Source: JAJXWB01 sp039808645 (GTDB lineage: Bacteria > Pseudomonadota > Alphaproteobacteria > Rhizobiales > Beijerinckiaceae). From it: a stretch of DNA of 39,103 nt. Below are positions 25,707-32,116 of this stretch, piece by piece. The position numbers and the translations under genes were made by a program. Where the stretch lies: contig JBDHTL010000017.1 of the NCBI GenBank assembly GCA_039808645.1, positions 1 through 39,103 of the forward strand. The letters are read 5' to 3'. The notes beneath the pieces were generated by a model. The model saw only the letters and a program-made list of their open reading frames with translations, was not told where the DNA came from and made no database searches. Position 1 is the stretch's first letter. Every line of letters begins with the position of its first letter.

Positions 25707-26456
25707 TCAGCCTCCGACCGAACCGATGCTGCTGTTCTTCGTCGACCAGTTGGTCGCCGGGTCCGCCCCCTTGCGCACATTGCCTATGGCGCGCATCCGC
25801 ATGCTGGGGTCTGCCGGCGTTTCGCCGCGCGGCTCCGCGAGGTCGCGGGGATCGGCGACCTGGGTCGCGATCATGTTCTGGCTGGCGCAGCCGAAATTCC
25901 AGTAGCTGCGATTCTGCCACCCGTCCGTCGACGAGCCGGACGCGAGATCCTCCGGCCAGTCGCCGCACTTGTGGACGACCTTCGCTTTCAGTCCGTCGAA
26001 GGCGAGGCGCACCGGCGCGGCGAGCGAGGGGTTCTCGACCGGATAATGGCTGACGGCGACCGGAGCGACCGCGCCCGACCTGGCGAGTTCGTGCCGGATC
26101 GGCTCGAGCGCGCGCACGCCGGATTCGGCGCCGGGGCCGCTCTGCGGCACGACGATCGAAATCGGCCCGGAGCCGATGTCGCGATAGCGGCGCGCAAACG
26201 CGCTGATCTGCTCCTGCGTGCGAATGTCGAGCCGACCGGGGCTCGCGCTCGGGAAGACGTCGAGCGTGTAGGCCTGGTTCATGAGCGCGATCGGATGGCG
26301 CAGGCGCGCATCCATGCCGTTCTCGTTGTCGACCTTCACGCGGGTCGTGCCGCAGCCGGCCAAAGGCGCGGCCAGCGCCAGCGCCAGCAGCGCCGCGAGG
26401 GGCCTTGCCCGGGAAATTGAACTGAGGTTCAGCGCGCTACGCGACCGACGTGCCAT
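25707..26456 (-). CDS. cpaD: Pilus biogenesis lipoprotein CpaD
   Basis: 249-residue CpaD/TadD2-type lipoprotein thought to support the CpaC secretin in the outer membrane. The N-terminal basic segment and ARPLAALLALALAAPLAGC form a lipoprotein signal with lipobox LAGC (Cys about 35). The body has YTLDVFPSASPGRLDIR, ISIVVPQSGPGAESG, VSHYPVENPSLAAPVRLAF and the family's Cys pair in VVHKCGDWPEDL and YWNFGCASQNMIATQVADPRDL. ATG 26456 was chosen. A 39-codon upstream extension in frame would run into cpaC and destroy the signal peptide. Confidence 0.92.
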   Translation of the reverse strand: MARRSRSALNLSSISRARPLAALLALALAAPLAGCGTTRVKVDNENGMDARLRHPIALMNQAYTLDVFPSASPGRLDIRTQEQISAFARRYRDIGSGPISIVVPQSGPGAESGVRALEPIRHELARSGAVAPVAVSHYPVENPSLAAPVRLAFDGLKAKVVHKCGDWPEDLASGSSTDGWQNRSYWNFGCASQNMIATQVADPRDLAEPRGETPADPSMRMRAIGNVRKGADPATNWSTKNSSIGSVGG

Positions 26457-26476
26457 CTGGTTTAGTCCTCTTGCGC

Positions 26477-27937
26477 TCAATCCTGGATGAACCCGAAGCG
26501 ACCCTTCCAGTTCTGGGCGGCGCGCGGGTTGGACCTGGTGGAATAGAGACGGTTGACGCGGCCGAGCAGCCACGCCTGCGGATCGCTGGCGTCGGTGAAG
26601 CCGTCGTCGGGCCGCTGGACGTCGTTGGGCGCGACGGAGCGGGCGATATAGGGAGTCACGATGATCATGAGCTCGGTTTCCTGGCGCTGGTAGTCGCGCG
26701 AGCGGAACAGCGCGCCGAGGATCGGCAGGTTGAGCAGGCCCGGAAGGCCGGTGATCGAGTGACGCGAATTGTTGGTGATCAGGCCCGCGGTCGCCATCGA
26801 GCCGCCCGAGGGCAGTTCCACCGACGTCTCGTGCTTGCGGGTTCTGAAGCCCGGCACGGAGATCGAGTTGATCGTCATCGTCTGCGTCGTGTCGACTTCA
26901 GTCACTTCGGTGGCGATGCGCAGGAGAATGCGGCCTTCGCCGACGACGACCGGCGTCATGTTCAGCGTGATGCCGTAGGGCTTGAAGGTCACCGTGTTCT
27001 GGCAGGTCGTCACGCCGAGGCTGGTCGAACAGGCCGAATTCGCCGGCACCGGGAGTTCGCCGCCGACAGTGAATTTCGCGCTCTCGCCCGAGACCGCCGT
27101 CACCGTCGGTTCGGCCAGAATGCGCGACACGCCCCAGCGTTCGAAGGCGCTCATCGTGGCCGAGAGGCCGTTGCCGAGCGGCACGGTCAGCGCGTTGTTC
27201 GACATCTGGCCGTTGAGGCCGAATGTGTTCTGTTGCGTCAGCTTCGCCCAGGTCGCGCTCAGAATCGTATCGCCGCTCGACGAGGTCGAGACGCCGAGTT
27301 GCTTGATCGCGGTGCGCTGCACTTCGGCGATCGTAAGCTTGACCATCACCTGGTCCTGGCCGCGGATCGAGATCGCGTTCACGACCGTATTCTCGGGCGA
27401 CACCACGCCGGTCGCGGCGCCTGCGCCGACGCGCGCGATGAAGGCCTTGGCGACGTCTACCGCGGTGGCGGCCTCGCCGGCGGATTGCGCTTCGCCCGTC
27501 AGCACGATCGAATCGTTGACCTGCTTCACGACGATGCGGCTGCGCGGCAGCGCCGTGTGCAGCAGCTTGTCGAGTTCGTCGAGGTCGCGGCCGACGTTCA
27601 TCTCGATGTTGGCGATCTGCCGGCCGTCGCCCGACATGGCGAGGATGGTGGTCTGCCCGGTGCCCAGGCCCATCACGTAGAGCTTGCGCGTCGAGCGCAC
27701 GACCGCATTGGCGACCTTGGGGTCGCCGACGACGATTTCGGCCGCGTCCGCCGGCAGGTCGATGATAATCGTCCGGCCGACGCCGAGCGTGATGCGCTTG
27801 GCGAACATCGCCGCGGACGGCGATTCCACGCCGCCGCGCCGCTGCGCGAGGGCCTCCGTCGAGACGCCTGCGGGAAGGAGCGTCAGCGCCAGCGCGCCTG
27901 CGCCCAGTCCTGACGCGATCCGCCGCAATGCGCCCAT
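26477..27937 (-). CDS. cpaC: Tad pilus secretin CpaC (RcpA)
   Basis: Outer-membrane secretin channel through which the Flp pilus exits. From the chosen ATG 27937 the protein is 486 residues, with a signal peptide MGALRRIASGLGAGALALTL, then AGVSTEALA. The N-domain (about 42-110, IIIDLPADAAEIVVGDPKVANAVV) and a BON-like segment (SRIVVKQVNDSIVLTGEAQSAGEA) precede the secretin domain (VSRILAEPTVTAVSGESAKFTVGGELPVP, then SGGSMATAGLITNNSR and GLPGLLNLPILGALFRSRDYQRQETELMIIVTPYI). GGAAGG sits 7-12 bp upstream of ATG 27937. An alternative ATG at 28006 overlaps the cpaB stop as TGATG and would add 23 residues, so the start is not fully settled. Confidence 0.93.
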   Translation of the reverse strand: MGALRRIASGLGAGALALTLLPAGVSTEALAQRRGGVESPSAAMFAKRITLGVGRTIIIDLPADAAEIVVGDPKVANAVVRSTRKLYVMGLGTGQTTILAMSGDGRQIANIEMNVGRDLDELDKLLHTALPRSRIVVKQVNDSIVLTGEAQSAGEAATAVDVAKAFIARVGAGAATGVVSPENTVVNAISIRGQDQVMVKLTIAEVQRTAIKQLGVSTSSSGDTILSATWAKLTQQNTFGLNGQMSNNALTVPLGNGLSATMSAFERWGVSRILAEPTVTAVSGESAKFTVGGELPVPANSACSTSLGVTTCQNTVTFKPYGITLNMTPVVVGEGRILLRIATEVTEVDTTQTMTINSISVPGFRTRKHETSVELPSGGSMATAGLITNNSRHSITGLPGLLNLPILGALFRSRDYQRQETELMIIVTPYIARSVAPNDVQRPDDGFTDASDPQAWLLGRVNRLYSTRSNPRAAQNWKGRFGFIQD

Positions 27938-28005
27938 GGTCGTCCTTCCGGTCTTCTCCGCGCCGCGATGCGCGCGTGTTTCATTCGGCGTCGTGTCGTT
28001 GCGCA

Positions 28006-28818
28006 TCACTTCGGCCTTGCGCTGGTGGTGACGCCGTAGCGGATGATGGTGACCGACTTGTCGTCGGGCTTTCCGTCCGGAACCGGCTCTTCGGGCTTCG
28101 CGTCGGCGACCGCGTCGAGCAGGCTGCGCAGCGTGAGCGACAATTGCCCGGTGCGCTGCGCGAGCGTGATGGTTTCGGACTGCTTGGGATCGAGCTCCAG
28201 CGTCGCGTTGGAGCCGATGATCACGGTCTTGCCGTCCTCGGTCCGCACGTTCGGTCCCACTGCCAGCACCTTGACGTTACGCAGCAGCGTCTCCGTCACG
28301 AAGGCGTCCGGCTGGCCCGCCTTGGCGGCGTCCTCGTCGCGATAGGTCCGCAGAACGTCGACGCGGTCGTTCGGCAGAACGAAGCCGCCGGCCGACGTCG
28401 CGCCGCTCGCATCGATGTTGATCGCAACCGCGCGCTTGCCCTGGCCGACCAGCGTCGCCATGAGTCCCGCGGTCGGGCCCTTGACCAGTCGCTCGCGGCG
28501 CATCGGCTCCTCGGCCAGAAAACCGCCGCGCACGATGGAGCCCTTGAGATCCTGGATCGCGTTGGGTTCGGCGCTCTTGCGGATGACCCCGACGATCGGG
28601 CTGCTTTTCGGCCATGCCTGCCAGTGCATCATGGTCTCGTCGAGCGTCCTGCCGTAGTCGAGCGGCACGGCGGCGACCAGAACGTCGTCGTTGTCGACGA
28701 CCGGGGTCACCGTCTGGACGATCGGCGCCTGCGGCGGCTGCTGCGAAGGCATCAGGAGATAGGCCGCAGCCCCTGCCGTCAACGCGACGCCCAAGACGGC
28801 GATCTGAGCTTTTTTCAT
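28006..28818 (-). CDS. cpaB: Flp pilus assembly protein CpaB
   Basis: 270-residue CpaB/RcpC family protein. A single N-terminal membrane helix or uncleaved signal (MKKAQIAVLGVALTAGAAAY) is followed by an SAF-like domain with VLVAAVPLDYGRTLDETMMHWQAWP (about 46-70) and the CpaB core VVGQ-like block LVGQGKRAVAINIDASGATSAGGFVLPNDRVDVLRT (about 123-158). It is periplasmic and associates with the secretin in studied systems. ATG 28818 was taken; seven further codons upstream are in frame. It is first in the block cpaB-cpaC-cpaD-cpaE-cpaF-tadB-tadC. The 137 bp before it carry a CtrA-like box. Confidence 0.92.
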   Translation of the reverse strand: MKKAQIAVLGVALTAGAAAYLLMPSQQPPQAPIVQTVTPVVDNDDVLVAAVPLDYGRTLDETMMHWQAWPKSSPIVGVIRKSAEPNAIQDLKGSIVRGGFLAEEPMRRERLVKGPTAGLMATLVGQGKRAVAINIDASGATSAGGFVLPNDRVDVLRTYRDEDAAKAGQPDAFVTETLLRNVKVLAVGPNVRTEDGKTVIIGSNATLELDPKQSETITLAQRTGQLSLTLRSLLDAVADAKPEEPVPDGKPDDKSVTIIRYGVTTSARPK

Positions 28819-28875
28819 GGTCACCAAACCCGAAGCCACGAGGCATGTCGTTGCCCGGATTTGAGCAGTGAAACG

Positions 28876-28890
28876 TCAAATTAAGGTTAA
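28876..28890 (-). promoter_or_regulatory. CtrA-like box upstream of cpaB
   Basis: On the minus strand TTAA-CCTTAAT-TTGA, one mismatch from TTAA-N7-TTAA, 58-72 bp before the cpaB ATG. It overlaps a second TTAA. It lies between the cpaA stop and cpaB, implying that cpaB may have a promoter of its own as well as read-through from cpaA. A weak hairpin GGCGC-AGAA-GCGCC (28931-28944) sits just after cpaA. Confidence 0.4.
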
Positions 28891-28955
28891 CCGAACCTAT
28901 CCAAGTCGATCTGTTTCGAATGGGGCGCGCGGCGCAGAAGCGCCCGGGAGAACAG

Positions 28956-29462
28956 TCAGATCGAGCGCGCGGCGATCCACAGCGCCGTATCGGGATAGAG
29001 GACGAGGCCCGCCGCGGCGAGCGCGATGCCGTAAGGAATTCCACCGTTCTTCTCGCGCAGCCGCGCGAGCCAGGGCGTGGACGAGAGCGGGCCCTCCAAC
29101 GCCATGCGGCGCAGCTGGAGAATCGCCAGCGTCAGCGCGCCGCCGAAAATCGACGCGAACACACCGTAGGAAGGCAGCAGGCCGAAACCCAGCCAGAGCG
29201 TGGTGGCGGCGGCGAGCTTGGCGTCGCCGCCGCCGATCCAGCCGGCGTTGAACATGATGAAGCAGGCCACGAGCATCAACGCGCCCGCGCACAGATGCCA
29301 CCCGATCGTCGACCATTGCATGCCGGTCGCGATCGCCAGAACAAAGAAGCCGGCGACGAGAACGAGCGAAACGGCGTTCGGAATCTTCATGGTCAACATG
29401 TCCGAGATTGCCGCAAACACCATCACTCCGGGGAAGATGGCGAGAATGGCGAGATCGAGCAT
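28956..29462 (-). CDS. cpaA: Prepilin peptidase CpaA (TadV)
   Basis: Inner-membrane aspartyl protease (A24 family) that cleaves the Flp pilin and TadE/TadG-type pseudopilins after the conserved Gly. 168 residues, almost wholly hydrophobic with about five to six helices. The two catalytic aspartates are in AAISDMLTMKIPN (D21) and WIGGGDAKLAAA (D80, the GxGD motif written GGGD), and the closing GGIPYGIALAAAG block is typical. ATG 29462 is preferred because GGAG lies 7 bases upstream. An ATG four codons earlier (29474) lacks a ribosome site. It is downstream of the pilin terminator, so it is probably transcribed from its own promoter with the box at 29515-29529. Confidence 0.92.
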   Translation of the reverse strand: MLDLAILAIFPGVMVFAAISDMLTMKIPNAVSLVLVAGFFVLAIATGMQWSTIGWHLCAGALMLVACFIMFNAGWIGGGDAKLAAATTLWLGFGLLPSYGVFASIFGGALTLAILQLRRMALEGPLSSTPWLARLREKNGGIPYGIALAAAGLVLYPDTALWIAARSI

Positions 29463-29514
29463 GCGCGGCTCCATTGGAACAAGCGGGCGGTCGGGCGATC
29501 CTAACCGCGACGCG

Positions 29515-29529
29515 TTGACTCTTTCTTAA
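29515..29529. promoter_or_regulatory. CtrA-like box upstream of cpaA
   Basis: TTGA-CTCTTTC-TTAA, followed by C, one mismatch from the CtrA consensus TTAA-N7-TTAA(C). It sits 53-67 bp before the cpaA start and just downstream of the pilin terminator, where a separate cpaA promoter is needed. Confidence 0.4.
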
Positions 29530-29540
29530 CGAACATGGTC

Positions 29541-29580
29541 GGGGCAAAAAGAAAGCGGCCCCAGGGGACCGGGGCCGCTT
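29541..29580 (-). terminator. Rho-independent terminator of the Flp pilin gene
   Basis: A 10-bp perfect stem AAGCGGCCCC (29553-29562) / GGGGCCGCTT (29571-29580) with an 8-nt loop. On the minus strand the tail is TTTCTTTTTG. It lies 26 bp after the pilin stop codon. It separates the highly expressed pilin unit from the cpa operon. Confidence 0.85.
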
Positions 29581-29606
29581 CGATACTGTCCCGAAGGACC
29601 CGATCG

Positions 29607-29771
29607 CTAGGTCAGGTTGTTCGAGATGTTCGAGAACTTGGCGGACAGCGTCGTGCCGAGCATCTTGACGGCCGAGATGACGGCGACGCCGATGAGCGCC
29701 GCGATCAGGCTGTACTCGATCGCGGTGGCGCCCGATTCGTCCTTCACGAAACGAGAGAAAAGGGTCTTCAT
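29607..29771 (-). CDS. pilA: Flp/Fap-type major pilin
   Basis: 54-residue type IVb prepilin, the structural subunit of the Tad pilus. A short basic leader MKTLFSRFVKDESG is cut by CpaA after Gly14; the mature protein would begin ATAIEYSLIAALIGV, with the conserved Glu19-Tyr20 pair of the Flp motif, then a single hydrophobic helix and a short polar end (KFSNISNNLT). The start at 29771 has GGAG 7 bases upstream. Nine more in-frame codons exist upstream but would lengthen the leader atypically. It has its own terminator. Its leader carries a nested stem-loop (29790-29820). The gene is often called flp or pilA. Confidence 0.95.
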   Translation of the reverse strand: MKTLFSRFVKDESGATAIEYSLIAALIGVAVISAVKMLGTTLSAKFSNISNNLT

Positions 29772-29789
29772 GGTTGGCTCCGATCTTCG

Positions 29790-29820
29790 TTCCAGCATTG
29801 TCGATGGCTCATCGCTGGAA
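29790..29820 (-). other. Nested stem-loop in the 5' leader of the pilin mRNA
   Basis: Outer arms TTCCAG (29790-29795) and CTGGAA (29815-29820) enclose a second perfect stem CGATG-GCT-CATCG (29802-29814), with a six-base bulge on one side. It ends 18 bp before the pilin ATG and would lie at the extreme 5' end of the transcript if the TATAAG at 29828-29833 is the -10 box. Such 5'-terminal stems stabilise some highly expressed bacterial mRNAs; an operator is the alternative. Confidence 0.5.
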
Positions 29821-29904
29821 TGGCTGACTTATAGACGCCGACCGTTGCGAGACAGTTAATCCGATCGCCAGTTGCGGCGGCCCGCAGTCTCCGGATTCTC
29901 TTGG

Positions 29905-29919
29905 TTAAAAGCGATGTAA
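29905..29919. promoter_or_regulatory. CtrA-like box in the divergent pilin control region
   Basis: TTAA-AAGCGAT-GTAA followed by C, one mismatch from TTAA-N7-TTAA(C). It lies about 134-148 bp upstream of the pilin start and about 222-236 bp upstream of the divergent gene. In Caulobacter, CtrA activates pilA, which makes the position meaningful, but binding here is not shown. Confidence 0.35.
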
Positions 29920-30140
29920 CGACATGTGTCCAATTGTCTGCGCGAGCCCTGTTCGCGGGCGCCGCGTCGTCGGCCTTCGATGGCGCGGCGTGACGCCGGC
30001 GCGCACGCTTCGCTGCGTAAGCGATGCCGGGGCGGGCGTCCGGGGCGGCCCTGCGCGGGGGGTTCGCAGCGGCGATTTATGTTTCATTCACCTTTCCATG
30101 TTGTCTTGGAGGCGCGGTTTATCGCGCGGAGCATCTTTTT

Positions 30141-30611
30141 ATGTCGGGGTCTGTTCTGACGCCTCTGCGTTCCCTCGCCGGAGGGTTGGCGCTGACGATT
30201 TTGGGTTCGGTCGCGGCCCTTGCGGACGCGAGCGGCATCGTCGTCTCGCTCGATCGCGCGCGCATCGTGAAGGTTCCCGCCGGCACGCAGACCCTGATCA
30301 TCGGCAATCCGCTGGTCGCCGACGTCACCATGCTCAAGGGCAACGGCTCGATGGTGGTGAGCGGCCGCAGCTTCGGCTCGACGAATCTGATTTCCCTCGA
30401 CTCGTCCGGCAACGCCATCGACGAGACGACGATCAAGGTCGTCGCGGGCAACCAGTCGCTGGTCGTCCTGCGCGGCATGTCGCAGGAATCCTATTCCTGC
30501 AATCCGCGCTGCGCGCCGACCGTCGCGCTCGGCGACGACAGCAAGTTCCTCTCGGAAGGCATCGGCAATATCCGCACGCGCACCGGCGCGGCGCTTACGG
30601 GCGGCAAGTAG
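30141..30611 (+). CDS. Pilus assembly N-terminal-domain protein (secretin N-domain-like, standalone)
   Basis: 156-residue exported protein. A signal peptide (MSGSVLTPLRSLAGGLALTI, cleavage after ALA near residue 28) is followed by a single domain resembling the N-terminal domain of CpaC-type secretins: IVVSLDRARIVKVPAGTQTLIIGNPLVADVTML, then NGSMVVSGRSFGSTNLISLDSSGNAID. Compare the IIIDLPADAAEIVVGDPKVANAVV region of CpaC here. It lacks a secretin beta-barrel. Two Cys in SCNPRCAP could form a disulfide. ATG 30141 has GGAG 11 bases upstream; the longer in-frame extension has no signal peptide. It probably works in the periplasm with the Tad machine, first gene of the divergent unit with tadE and the tadG-like gene. 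Confidence 0.78.
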   Translation: MSGSVLTPLRSLAGGLALTILGSVAALADASGIVVSLDRARIVKVPAGTQTLIIGNPLVADVTMLKGNGSMVVSGRSFGSTNLISLDSSGNAIDETTIKVVAGNQSLVVLRGMSQESYSCNPRCAPTVALGDDSKFLSEGIGNIRTRTGAALTGGK

Positions 30612-30716
30612 ACGGCCGTCGCCAAACCAGGTTCGTCCAATCTTCCACGGTCTCTTAACGAATTCTGTGTTTTCTGGCTGCGGGCGTATCGCGCCCGGTG
30701 TCGGAGTTTGCGTCAG

Positions 30717-31271
30717 ATGAATGTCCGCCGTCTGTTGAGTTCCTTTGGCAGGAGGGCGCAGGCCGCCCGCCGCCGCGGAACGGACTTCGCCGAGAATGCG
30801 CAAGGCGCCACCGCGGTCGAGTTCGGGATCGTGTCGATCCCCTTCTTCATGATTCTCTGCGCCATCTTCGAGGCCGCGTTCCTGCTCTTCAACCAGAGCA
30901 ATCTGGAGAATGCGACCTACGAAGCCTCGCGCCAGCTCCTGACCGGGCAGATCCAGACGAACGGGCAGAGCAGCTCGCAGCAGCTCACGACCTTCACCAA
31001 CCTCCTGTGCGGCAAGCTCTGGCGCAATTTCTCCTGCGCCAACGTCAAGATCGACGTGCGGTCGGCCAGCGACTACACCAACAGCTTCGACACGACCAAG
31101 ACGATCTGCGGCAGCGGTCAGACGGCGAGCTACACGCCGGGTTCCGCGGGCAACGTCCTGGTCGTGCGCGTCTGCTATCCCTACCCGATCTATTTCAACC
31201 GCTTCAGCGGCTTCAACTCGTCGACGGTGACGCTGATGGCGACGACCGTATTCAAGTCGGAGAATTATTGA
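30717..31271 (+). CDS. tadE: TadE-like minor pseudopilin
   Basis: 184-residue TadE-family protein. After a basic N-terminus the sequence NAQGATAVEFGIVSIPFFMIL shows the prepilin-like cleavage site (after Gly30) with Glu35 and Phe36, then one membrane helix (about 37-58). The rest is periplasmic, with VRVCYPYPIYFNRF and VTLMATTVFKSENY close to the family's end. Four Cys after the helix (LLCGKL, SCANV, ICGSG, VCYPY) could form disulfides. ATG 30717 has GGAG about 10 bases upstream; the TTG three codons earlier is too close to it. The stop overlaps the next start as TGATG. Processing by CpaA is expected from the family. Confidence 0.85.
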   Translation: MNVRRLLSSFGRRAQAARRRGTDFAENAQGATAVEFGIVSIPFFMILCAIFEAAFLLFNQSNLENATYEASRQLLTGQIQTNGQSSSQQLTTFTNLLCGKLWRNFSCANVKIDVRSASDYTNSFDTTKTICGSGQTASYTPGSAGNVLVVRVCYPYPIYFNRFSGFNSSTVTLMATTVFKSENY

Positions 31272-32053
31272 TGGCCGAGCCTTCCGACCCGTCGGACCGG
31301 ACTCCGGCAAAGCATCGCTGGTTGTCCTTCCTGCCGGCGCGCTGGCGCGACGACCGCGGCGTCGCCGCGGTCGAATTCGCCATCATCCTGCCGGTCATGC
31401 TCGGGCTCTACCTGTCTACGGCGGTGACGACCAAGGCCTACATGGCTACCCGCAAGGTCGCGCTCGTCGCACGTGCGCTCGCCGACATCGCCTCGCGCCA
31501 GACGGCGGCGACGGGCAACCCGACCGTCACCAACTCGGACATGACGAACTTCTTCGCCGCGGCCGCGACGATCATGGCGCCCTATTCGTCGTCCTCGCTG
31601 AAAATGACGCTCTCGCGCATCGACGTCGTGAAGGACAATTCCAACAACATGTGGGCCTTCACCAAATGGTCGGTGACGAGCAACAGCGGCGTGGCGCGTC
31701 CCTGCAACGGCACCAATGCGGCGTTCACGCCCCCCGGCAGCCCCACGCTCACCAACGGCAGCACCTACCCGTTGCTCGCCGGCGACGTTTCCCTGACCAC
31801 GACGGGTTACCAGAAGTCCCTCCCGCCGGAATACACGACGGCCGGCGCCCCGACCGGCTACCTGATCGTGGCCGACGTGACCTACACCTACACGCCGGGC
31901 TTCACCTTCAAGATCTTCAACTGGTCGAACCTCACGTCGATCAAGACCGGCTGGTCGCAGGCCTTCTGGTCGCGCACGGGCCTGCCGATCGTCGGCTCCA
32001 GCCTGACGACCAACGCGACCCTCTGTTCGCAGAACAATCCGTCGGTGTCCTGA
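31271..32053 (+). CDS. TadG/TadE-like pseudopilin, short form without vWA domain
   Basis: 260-residue membrane protein translated from the TGATG overlap with tadE. A basic, Arg/Trp-rich start precedes DDRGVAAVEFAIILPVMLGLYLS, a pseudopilin cleavage motif (after Gly30, Glu35-Phe36) and single helix. The rest is Ser/Thr/Asn-rich periplasmic sequence with YLIVADVTYTYTPGFTFKIF near the end. In many Tad loci TadG carries a von Willebrand A domain and is much longer; none is seen here. I therefore assign it only to the TadE/TadG group. It is the last gene of the plus-strand unit and is followed by a strong terminator. Confidence 0.75.
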   Translation: MAEPSDPSDRTPAKHRWLSFLPARWRDDRGVAAVEFAIILPVMLGLYLSTAVTTKAYMATRKVALVARALADIASRQTAATGNPTVTNSDMTNFFAAAATIMAPYSSSSLKMTLSRIDVVKDNSNNMWAFTKWSVTSNSGVARPCNGTNAAFTPPGSPTLTNGSTYPLLAGDVSLTTTGYQKSLPPEYTTAGAPTGYLIVADVTYTYTPGFTFKIFNWSNLTSIKTGWSQAFWSRTGLPIVGSSLTTNATLCSQNNPSVS

Positions 32054-32078
32054 GCGCCTGCGCGATTGGAGAGAACGG

Positions 32079-32110
32079 GCGGCGGACCGGTTGGTCCGCC
32101 GTTTTCGTTT
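32079..32110 (+). terminator. Rho-independent terminator after the tadG-like gene
   Basis: Perfect 8-bp stem GGCGGACC-GGTT-GGTCCGCC (32081-32100) followed by GTTTTCGTTT on the plus strand. It lies 27 bp after the stop of the tadG-like gene and just before the convergent phosphomannomutase stop. Confidence 0.85.
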
Positions 32111-32116
32111 GCGCCG

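Larger units (their letters stand above)
29772..30140. promoter_or_regulatory. Divergent control region between pilin and the pilN-domain/tadE/tadG unit
   Basis: 369 bp without a gene. Nearest the pilin it holds a stem-loop (29790-29820) and a TATAAG -10-like hexamer on the minus strand (29828-29833), which would start transcription near 29821. A TTAAC half-site overlaps the -35 area (29855-29859), and a CtrA-like box lies at 29905-29919. The right part (29940-30110) is GC-rich with no recognisable site. I found no supported reading frame here. Confidence 0.5.

Noticed and set aside
29924..30658. Plus-strand frames starting in the pilin control region and overlapping the pilN-domain gene out of frame.
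   Set aside because: They have no domain or signal peptide and become Arg-rich where they overlap the real gene.
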